A stretch of 34,271 bases of DNA from a virus, in IMG/VR virus record IMGVR_UViG_3300022074_007341, positions 1 through 34,271 of that record. One strand, 5' to 3'. This document shows positions 29,641-34,271 of the stretch, piece by piece. Each line of letters begins with the position of its first letter. Within the stretch, counting starts at the first letter, position 1. The notes under the pieces are model-generated. The model had not been told where the DNA came from, ran no database searches, and saw nothing but the letters and a program-made list of their open reading frames with translations. Made by a program: the position numbers and the translations under genes.

Positions 29641-29931
29641 TTAGATCATTTCTGATCGAAGCGATTCGATTTCTCGATAAAGAGAATCCACTTCTTCAGT
29701 TACTCTTTTATCAAAGCGGGAATCCACTTTGTCGAAGTTCCTCCACACTTCATCATTTGAAGCGTCAAGGTCTTTTTCAGTTGAGTCGACACGCGTATTG
29801 GTGTCATACTCCAGTTGTCTCAGCTCTCCTGATAATCTAACAACCTTGAACCCCAACCATACTGTGTATGACAGGAACCCCAAGCTGAATACAGTCACCA
29901 AGATGCCGTTTACTATAATTGCAGTTTCCAT
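29641..29931 (-). CDS. Small membrane protein with coiled coil, 96 aa
   Basis: The start at 29931 (METAIIVNGILVTVFSLGFL) is preferred; an in-frame ATG at 30030 would give an N-terminus overlapping another gene. One membrane helix (4-26), then charged coiled coil (DTNTRVDSTEKDLDASNDEV; EVDSLYREIESLRSEM). Small proteins of this layout are common in T4-like marine phages. Function unknown. Confidence 0.7.
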   Translation of the reverse strand: METAIIVNGILVTVFSLGFLSYTVWLGFKVVRLSGELRQLEYDTNTRVDSTEKDLDASNDEVWRNFDKVDSRFDKRVTEEVDSLYREIESLRSEMI

Positions 29932-29950
29932 AAGCCGGTTCTTTCTATTT

Positions 29951-30115
29951 TTAGAATTTGTCCAAGCTCTGCAATATACCATGGTCAATGTGCTGATGTT
30001 CCAGGCAATTGATCCTTTGATCGTGCACATCGATAAATTTTATGATACCCAAAATAATGAGAATGAATACCAACTGTGCCGCAAGCACCGTTACAAGCAC
30101 AGGGTTTGATTTCAT
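29951..30115 (-). CDS. Small membrane protein, 54 aa
   Basis: MKSNPVLVTVLAAQLVFILI continues into IILGIIKF, a single long membrane helix, then a His/Asp-rich tail (DVHDQRINCLEHQHIDHG). Its ATG overlaps the stop of the 24-codon gene upstream. The tail is the unusual part; metal binding is possible but unproven. Confidence 0.7.
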   Translation of the reverse strand: MKSNPVLVTVLAAQLVFILIILGIIKFIDVHDQRINCLEHQHIDHGILQSLDKF

Positions 30116-30186
30116 GAATCTTCTACTTTAGCAAAAATAGCATACACAATCGCAGATAGAAAAACTATTACCAGCACCAATTCCAT
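30112..30186 (-). CDS. Membrane micropeptide, 24 aa
   Basis: MELVLVIVFLSAIVYAIFAK then VEDS: one membrane helix. It starts 1 nt after the stop of the 84 aa gene and its TGA overlaps the next ATG (ATGA). Confidence 0.62.
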   Translation of the reverse strand: MELVLVIVFLSAIVYAIFAKVEDS

Positions 30187-30187
30187 T

Positions 30188-30442
30188 TTACTCCTTCTCG
30201 TCTTCAGCCTCAGTCTTTTCAGCCTGAGCCTTTTTCATCTCAAGAAGTGATTCGTAAGCAGAGGTAAGATCTCTCCGGTTCCGTGCGGAAAGATCCGATA
30301 CCTTTTCTTGAATACGCTTGTACTCGGACTCGATGGGAAGAACCCAAGGTTCGCTTGGTTCGGGAATATCATTTCCCGTTTCAAGCATGATAGTGAGAGC
30401 AAGACGCTCTTTGAACTTATAATTCAGGTTGGTTGGTTTCAT
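30188..30442 (-). CDS. Hypothetical protein, 84 aa
   Basis: An N-terminal part (MKPTNLNYKFKERLALTIML) and a charged helical C-terminus ending in KTEAEDEKE. A helix with KRIQEKVSDLSARNRRDL. No motif. It lies 2 nt after the ClpP-like gene and is followed by two membrane micropeptides. Confidence 0.7.
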   Translation of the reverse strand: MKPTNLNYKFKERLALTIMLETGNDIPEPSEPWVLPIESEYKRIQEKVSDLSARNRRDLTSAYESLLEMKKAQAEKTEAEDEKE

Positions 30443-30444
30443 AA

Positions 30445-31131
30445 TTAAACAGATTTCTTTTTAGTGGTTGTCTTACGCTTTGTGCCAGATCCGCGTCTGC
30501 TTTTGCGGTCTTCGGCCTTTTTGCTTTCTTTAAGAGCTTCTTCTTCCTTTTGGCGAATAGCTTGACCCCGTGATTCAAGACGCTCAACCACTGTGGCTGC
30601 GTCCATCCAGATGTCTTTGTCATCAACCAATTGGCTGATTTCCTCGGCAGTTAAAAAGTCTTGGTACTGTGAACGGAAAAGCTTTTCAGACCATTTTCTG
30701 TCGTGTACCACATTCGAGTACATCTCTCCGCCTTTACCAATCATACCACCGCTGTAGTTGTGAAAAAGAAACGCGCTGTGATCGTTAACAACGAATTCGT
30801 CTCCCATTAGAAATATAAGTGTTGCTGCGCTCATGCATGCACCGCTAACGTTCATGACAATGTGTGCATTACACTCACTGAGCACCTGAAGGAATTGAAC
30901 CGTTGTAAAAAGGTTTCCTCCGGGGCAGTTGATGTGAATGTTGATCAAATCAGTTTGTCTTGCACTTCGGATCTTTTGAAACCAATCGATGTAATCGGTG
31001 GCTTCACCGATGTTTCCGGACAAATAGAAATCCGTGATGGATCCGTATTCAACAGAAAAGTTGTTTGGCTTTCCTAATCCGAGGACATCGTCTAGTCCCA
31101 TTTTCTTTGTCTTTATGTTTTCAGTATCCAT
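30445..31131 (-). CDS. ClpP-like serine protease with basic C-terminal tail
   Basis: 228 aa. ClpP fold signatures: INCPGGNLFTT (67-77, oxyanion-loop INSPGG variant), GACMSAATLIFL with nucleophile S101, AFLFHNYSG with H124, and a D170-D173 region for the third residue; hence a complete triad. Residues 195-228 are an added Lys/Arg/Ser/Thr-rich tail not typical of bacterial ClpP, possibly a nucleic-acid or partner-binding tail. Phage ClpP-like enzymes are often prohead proteases; here it is not next to capsid genes. A Shine-Dalgarno AAGGA precedes the ATG. Confidence 0.85.
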   Translation of the reverse strand: MDTENIKTKKMGLDDVLGLGKPNNFSVEYGSITDFYLSGNIGEATDYIDWFQKIRSARQTDLINIHINCPGGNLFTTVQFLQVLSECNAHIVMNVSGACMSAATLIFLMGDEFVVNDHSAFLFHNYSGGMIGKGGEMYSNVVHDRKWSEKLFRSQYQDFLTAEEISQLVDDKDIWMDAATVVERLESRGQAIRQKEEEALKESKKAEDRKSRRGSGTKRKTTTKKKSV

Positions 31132-31136
31132 GATTG

Positions 31137-31523
31137 TTATCCTTGGCGCTTTCTATCAAGGCCAAAAAGTGGCTTCCAAAAGAAACCAAATCGGGTTCGT
31201 GTTCCGAGTTTAAATTTTATTTTGCCTGTTCGGCAGTAGGTGTTCCAGTTTTCTCTCAAGCCATCTCTGTTATGGCCTGTGTCGGAACCTTTTCTGTTTA
31301 CGTATGAAGAGCGTGACTCGGCAGCTATTTGCCAACGATCACCAACCGATCTCCAGCACCCGCAGCTGGCTCGGCGCATGTTTTCCGTCACGAAGATCCT
31401 TGGACGAAGCTCGCACCTTGGGCATTTTTCCCAGGTAGAAATGTTATCAGGACACCACCAGCTGTTGGGAGCGTTGTTCCAAATGTGCTTTGGGTATCGG
31501 AGATGAGCCTTGCTTAGCTTCAT
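31137..31523 (-). CDS. Zinc-ribbon protein with Lar-like layout
   Basis: 128 aa. CPRC (34-37) and CGC (54-56) form a four-cysteine site, followed by a long spacer and ENWNTYCR (91-98). This CPxC ... CGC ... WNT arrangement resembles Lar-family restriction alleviation proteins (CPFCG ... C..CG ... A-W-N-R), though spacing is longer. The N-terminus has WNNAPNSWWCPDN. The C-terminal half is basic. It starts within TAATG of the upstream gene. If Lar-like it would blunt type I restriction; evidence is modest. Confidence 0.55.
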   Translation of the reverse strand: MKLSKAHLRYPKHIWNNAPNSWWCPDNISTWEKCPRCELRPRIFVTENMRRASCGCWRSVGDRWQIAAESRSSYVNRKGSDTGHNRDGLRENWNTYCRTGKIKFKLGTRTRFGFFWKPLFGLDRKRQG

Positions 31524-31777
31524 TAGTTGTGATTGATCTTCGAATTCTTACCAGCTCCTTTGTGGATCTTTCCAAGAAGATCGTTCCATCCGCTTCCAGC
31601 TTTACGAATGTTTCCAACTGGGCTTATGTGTGAAATAGCTGGAGCAGAGATTCCTCTCTTTTTCTTTCCAGTTTCACAGTGGGGACAAGGATCACCAACA
31701 GGGTCATCACGCTTTGCCATGGGATGTCCTTCTTCCCAGGTCTCACCGCAAGTTTCGCAGAAATAATTATAGGTCAT
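31523..31777 (-). CDS. FmdB-like zinc-ribbon protein, 84 aa
   Basis: MTYNYFCETCGETWEEGHPM and DPCPHCETGKKKRGI give CxxC pairs C7/C10 and C31/C34, as in FmdB/putative regulatory zinc ribbons. The C-terminal half is Gly/Lys/Asn-rich. The ATG directly follows the stop of the DUF6433 gene (TAAATG). In T4-like phages such proteins have no fixed role. Confidence 0.72.
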   Translation of the reverse strand: MTYNYFCETCGETWEEGHPMAKRDDPVGDPCPHCETGKKKRGISAPAISHISPVGNIRKAGSGWNDLLGKIHKGAGKNSKINHN

Positions 31778-32239
31778 TTACTTTTTAGGAGCTGGAGGTG
31801 GAAGGATTGTTGGGAATGCTTTGCGGACTGTTGATTCGGTTAGTGTTTTATAAAGCTTTTTAAGCTTTTTTTCACGAATCGCAAGAAGGATTTTAGCATC
31901 CTCTTCACACACAGATTCAAGAAGACGAATGAATTTCACTTCTTTTTTGTAACGTGGAAGCGGGGATTGAACAATGAGATGTGCAAGCTCCCTGACCATT
32001 TTCTCAAAGTGTCTCATTGATTGTCCAGCAACCTGATCACTTACTCTGAATGGAGGATCGCCTTCGGGAAGGTCAAACACGACCTCTTCTTTGTAGTTTA
32101 CCTGAAGAACTGTTTTAATTCCGAATGTTCCGTTTTCCTGAAGAATCTTTACTCGCTCAGCAACGGTCTTTGCTTCTTCACAAAGCTGAAAAACTTCGTG
32201 GGGAAGTTTGGTTCTGTTTTTCTTGGGTGTCGGTTTCAT
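31778..32239 (-). CDS. DUF6433-like T4-like phage protein, 153 aa
   Basis: Conserved layout known in marine T4-like phages as I recall the family: CEEAKTVAERVKILQENGTF (start helix), VLQVNYKEEVVFDLPEGDPPF in the middle, RYKKEVKFIRLLESVCEEDA (K-x-x-x-F-I-x-L-L-E), and LTESTVRKAFPTILP at the end. Function unknown. It often sits near replication and RNase H genes, as here. A weak TATAACTA on minus about 20 nt upstream may be a late or middle start. Confidence 0.75.
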   Translation of the reverse strand: MKPTPKKNRTKLPHEVFQLCEEAKTVAERVKILQENGTFGIKTVLQVNYKEEVVFDLPEGDPPFRVSDQVAGQSMRHFEKMVRELAHLIVQSPLPRYKKEVKFIRLLESVCEEDAKILLAIREKKLKKLYKTLTESTVRKAFPTILPPPAPKK

Positions 32240-32271
32240 GTTAACGTTTTGTAGTTATAGTTATACCTTAT

Positions 32272-33141
32272 CTATGACTTAATAAAGAACTCCTCTGCGC
32301 AGGCAACCAATTGGCTGCATCGGCGAGAAATAAGGTAGTTTAAAACTTTGCCGTTTGGCTTAACTTCTTTCTTTGCGTATTCTTCCCTGATGCGGGAGGT
32401 AACATCTTCGGGGATACGTGATAAATCGATCATGGACCGATTGCGACAGTAATTGCGGTATGTTTCTTCGTCAAGGATTTCATCCATACCCTTTGTACGT
32501 GATGCTTCGTACCATTCCTCGATCTTCTTGGAACGAAGAGGTGTTTGCCGAGCATCTTCTGAAACAAAGACATTGTCTGCAGAAAGAACATTTGGAACAC
32601 CATCGCCACTGTCTCCACGAATAATGTGTTCGAAGATATACTTGGTTGGATTAGGATCCTTGATAAGTTTCTTTGTGAGAGGAGAGAACTGATCCACGTT
32701 GTCATACTTTTGTAATTGAATAAAGTCTTTGTCACCGGAGATGATCATGACCTTTTCGTGGTTACCGAACTCTTGAGTGGTTTCTACGAGTGTTGCAATA
32801 ACATCGTCCGCTTCTGCATTTTGCACGCTTAGAACAGGGAATGGAAGGTGTTCGTCGATCTCCGCTGTGATGGTGTTAAGCCATCCAAAGATTTCTTTCC
32901 AGTCCATGTCTGAGCTGTCCCGAGTCTTTTTGCGGGATGCTTTGTATTCTGGGAATGGACCTTTGCGCCAGGAGCCAGCATCGCATGCAAGTATCATGCG
33001 GCCGTATTGTTCGCGATACTTGAGATTGTAGAGCCTGAGAGAATTCAGGATCATGTGACGAAGAAGGTCTTCCTGGAGGTTTGATTTGGGCTGTGAGAAC
33101 ACAGATGCAATTGAAATTGCGGAGAAGTCTACGATAATCAT
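32272..33141 (-). CDS. rnh: RNase H / 5'-3' exonuclease (T4 Rnh-like, FEN family)
   Basis: 289 aa. Metal-binding acids in order: IVDFSA (D5), LACDAGSWRKGPFPEYKASR (D54; the R59/K67 region), NAEADDVIA (E110, D112, D113), SGDKDFIQL (D137, D139), and GDSGDGVPNV (D177, D180) of the helix-3-turn-helix. It removes RNA primers and DNA adjacent to them during lagging-strand synthesis. Its own early promoter lies 27 nt upstream. Length and motifs are complete. Confidence 0.93.
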   Translation of the reverse strand: MIIVDFSAISIASVFSQPKSNLQEDLLRHMILNSLRLYNLKYREQYGRMILACDAGSWRKGPFPEYKASRKKTRDSSDMDWKEIFGWLNTITAEIDEHLPFPVLSVQNAEADDVIATLVETTQEFGNHEKVMIISGDKDFIQLQKYDNVDQFSPLTKKLIKDPNPTKYIFEHIIRGDSGDGVPNVLSADNVFVSEDARQTPLRSKKIEEWYEASRTKGMDEILDEETYRNYCRNRSMIDLSRIPEDVTSRIREEYAKKEVKPNGKVLNYLISRRCSQLVACAEEFFIKS

Positions 33142-33168
33142 TTGATATGGATTTTTTGTTGGACTACT

Positions 33169-33197
33169 ATTCTACCATAATATTACATGGATGTAAA
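33169..33197 (-). promoter_or_regulatory. Early promoter, extended -10 class (RNase H)
   Basis: Minus: TTTACA (33197-33192), 17 bp spacer, TGG then TAGAAT (33174-33169). Leader about 20 nt, C/A-rich, to the ATG at 33141. Confidence 0.8.
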
Positions 33198-33204
33198 TCA
33201 CTTT

Positions 33205-33630
33205 TTAGTCTTTTTCAGGCTTTTTTAAGCCTTTTACGTGATTCCGGTGAATCCGGCACTGAATAATGCCGTTATAGTAGTCATCGCGGAGAAGAACCTC
33301 ACGCTGAACTTGCTCGAGCATTTCGAGATATGAAAGCTCACCGAGCTTTTCACAAAGGTGTAGGATCTCGCGTTCGAAGATGTCACCACCGTGTTCTTCC
33401 ACGAGGGCTTTTGTTTCTTCGCTGGATCCGTAGTATTCTTGCCAATCAGATTCCTTAAGAGAACGACGCTTGCGCTTCATACCCTTGAGAGGCGGCTTGG
33501 TAACCTTAAACCAGAATTTCTTTTTTCCAATATACTTCATGCCGGTGAGCTTGTTTGTTAACAAGTACACGTACCCCACATAATCCTCGATCATGTCGGT
33601 AGTGAATTCCTCACCCTTGTAAGTCCACAT
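33205..33630 (-). CDS. GIY-YIG-like endonuclease, 141 aa
   Basis: GYVYLLTN (19-26) and MKYIGKKKF (31-39) are the GIY and YIG strands with the Tyr/Gly core; downstream YYGSS, LEMLEQVQREVLL (E103 or E106 as the metal acid) and DDYYNGI with N120 complete the domain. Related T4-like proteins are annotated as Seg-like or putative nucleases. Stand-alone with no added DNA-binding domain, it could be a homing endonuclease relic or a DNA-processing nuclease. Confidence 0.75.
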   Translation of the reverse strand: MWTYKGEEFTTDMIEDYVGYVYLLTNKLTGMKYIGKKKFWFKVTKPPLKGMKRKRRSLKESDWQEYYGSSEETKALVEEHGGDIFEREILHLCEKLGELSYLEMLEQVQREVLLRDDYYNGIIQCRIHRNHVKGLKKPEKD

Positions 33631-33638
33631 GGCTTAGA

Positions 33639-33824
33639 TTAAAGTTCTCCGTCGTAGGAGTTGTGTGTTCCGCAAAATGGGCAATATTGGGGATAGATTT
33701 CTTTGTCGTAATCGTCGTAGTCAATGTCGGTATCTTCTACCGCTTGAAAAGACGCTTCTTCATTATCATCCCACGTGACTTCGTAGGATGCGTTACAATT
33801 GGGACAGCGATGGTCAGTGATCAT
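33639..33824 (-). CDS. Zinc-ribbon protein, 61 aa
   Basis: The start is placed at the ATG at 33824 (MITDHRCPNCNASYEVTWDD); an upstream in-frame TTG at 33872 would overlap nrdA and is unlikely. CPNC (7-10) and CPFC (near 50-53) flank an acidic segment (DTDIDYDDYDKE). A two-CxxC ribbon with an Asp-rich insert, recurrent in marine T4-like phages; function unknown. Confidence 0.72.
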   Translation of the reverse strand: MITDHRCPNCNASYEVTWDDNEEASFQAVEDTDIDYDDYDKEIYPQYCPFCGTHNSYDGEL

Positions 33825-33835
33825 TTCTTTGTTTT

Positions 33836-33856
33836 GGTTTATATTATCTATAAACC
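33836..33856. repeat. 8-bp perfect inverted repeat after nrdA
   Basis: GGTTTATA (33836-33843) and TATAAACC (33849-33856) around a 5 nt loop, 3 nt after the nrdA stop. There is no U-tract on minus. It could be a transcript-processing hairpin or an operator-like dyad before the zinc-ribbon gene. Confidence 0.55.
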
Positions 33857-33859
33857 TTT

Positions 33860-34271
33860 TTATCCCTCGCAAGATTTACAGTTGTTAAGAGACCGAGCCA
33901 GTTCCTGGGCTGGGTTAGCACTGCGCTGGTAGTACAGACCTTTGATTCCCCACTCCCAAGCCTGGATCAGAAGTTCATTCACTTCTTTTGGCTTTGCTTT
34001 GGGCGGGATCATTAGGTTAAGACTTTGTCCTTGATCAAGAAACTTTTGACGTTGTGCCGCTTGGATAATAACCTCTCGCTGAGATATTTCACCAAAGGTT
34101 TTAAACACATCTTTTTCCTCTTCGCTGAGCTCTGTGAGGTGTTGCACGCTTCCACCATGAGTAAGGATTTCGTGCCAAACTTCTTGGGTGTCCAAACCTT
34201 TTTCACGAAGAAGACCTTTTAGGTAGGGATTCTTGAATGTAAATTTACCCTTTGCGAGATCCTTCGTAAAG
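33860..34271 (-). CDS. nrdA: Ribonucleotide reductase alpha subunit, C-terminal end
   Basis: Partial: the frame is open to the window edge at 34271, and only the last ~136 residues are seen. YLKGLLREKGLDTQEVWHEI, ISQREVIIQAAQRQKFLDQG, SLNLMIPPKAKPKEVNELLI and WGIKGLYYQRSANPAQE are typical of the class Ia large subunit C-terminal domain, and the end NNCKSCEG provides the tail CxxC that exchanges electrons with glutaredoxin. It reduces ribonucleotides to deoxyribonucleotides for virus DNA synthesis. The glutaredoxin-like gene at 17551 may serve as its partner. Confidence 0.93.
   Translation of the reverse strand, partial: FTKDLAKGKFTFKNPYLKGLLREKGLDTQEVWHEILTHGGSVQHLTELSEEEKDVFKTFGEISQREVIIQAAQRQKFLDQGQSLNLMIPPKAKPKEVNELLIQAWEWGIKGLYYQRSANPAQELARSLNNCKSCEG

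Noticed and set aside
29932-30030. Extended N-terminus for the 96 aa membrane protein from the ATG at 30030
   Set aside because: It overlaps the 54 aa gene in another frame and breaks the expected N-terminal membrane-helix layout; the ATG at 29931 is followed directly by the helix.
33825-33872. Longer N-terminus for the 33639 zinc-ribbon protein
   Set aside because: It starts at TTG inside the nrdA end and crosses the inverted repeat at 33836-33856; the ATG at 33824 gives the usual short CPNC-first protein.

Overview
The window looks like part of the genome of a T4-like marine myovirus. Evidence for a virus: the C-terminus of a class I ribonucleotide reductase alpha subunit (NrdA), a T4 RNase H-type 5'-3' exonuclease, a T4 gp1-like deoxynucleoside monophosphate kinase, a DnaQ-like exonuclease, PhoH, UV-damage endonuclease (UvsE/UVDE), a ClpP-like protease, a T7-lysozyme-type amidase, a holin/spanin-like set, a giant tail-fibre gene, many small conserved marine T4-like hypotheticals, a tRNA-Asp, dense packing with ATGA/TAATG overlaps, and T4-type late promoter boxes. 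Almost everything is on the minus strand; the plus strand carries only 3.6-5.1 kb, 15.1-16.0 kb and 16.4-17.3 kb. The host is not stated by the sequence. A DUF1549/DUF1553 protein next to a DUF1501 protein, a gene pair characteristic of Planctomycetes and Verrucomicrobia, points to a PVC-group host (inference).

Layout. 0-0.5 kb: end of an early region with two early promoters. 0.6-3.6 kb: the DUF1501 and DUF1549/DUF1553 pair, behind a late-type box. 3.6-5.8 kb: late lysis region, with a basic small protein, a ParB-like protein, the amidase and a conserved 87-residue protein on plus, then a shared terminator, then a holin-like gene and an out-of-frame overlapping spanin-like pair on minus. 5.9-8.4 kb: AT-rich late operon with FkbM methyltransferase, carbohydrate sulfotransferase and two glycosyltransferase-like genes. 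8.4-10.7 kb: tRNA-Asp, small early genes and UvsE. 10.7-13.3 kb: an early operon of exported proteins (including a lipoprotein with a complete metzincin HExxHxxGxxH motif) and membrane micropeptides. 13.4-14.6 kb: exonuclease and dNMP kinase. 15.1-17.3 kb: plus-strand late gene, a possible small RNA or microgene with terminator, and phoH. 17.3-21.7 kb: early region with zinc-finger and glutaredoxin-like proteins, an NlpC/P60-like hydrolase, a membrane-anchored coiled coil, a Gly/Asn repeat lipoprotein and more micropeptides. 21.9-29.2 kb: late tail-fibre operon. 29.2-34.3 kb: small genes, ClpP-like protease, zinc-ribbon proteins, DUF6433, RNase H, GIY-YIG nuclease, NrdA.

Regulation is unusually readable. 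Ten minus-strand early promoters share TTTACAT, a 16-17 bp spacer and a TATAAT-like box, nine of them with a TGn extended -10. Late genes carry (T/G/C)ATAAATA boxes. In four late genes exactly 5 nt, and in three early genes 6-7 nt, separate the box from the ATG, which predicts leaderless mRNAs. Leaders that do exist are often rich in C and A and poor in G, and many genes lack a clear Shine-Dalgarno sequence.

The strongest candidates for new biology are the virus-borne DUF1501/DUF1549 pair, the dual early/late leaderless architecture, the early exported-protein cluster, and the late methyl/sulfo/glycosyl cassette.
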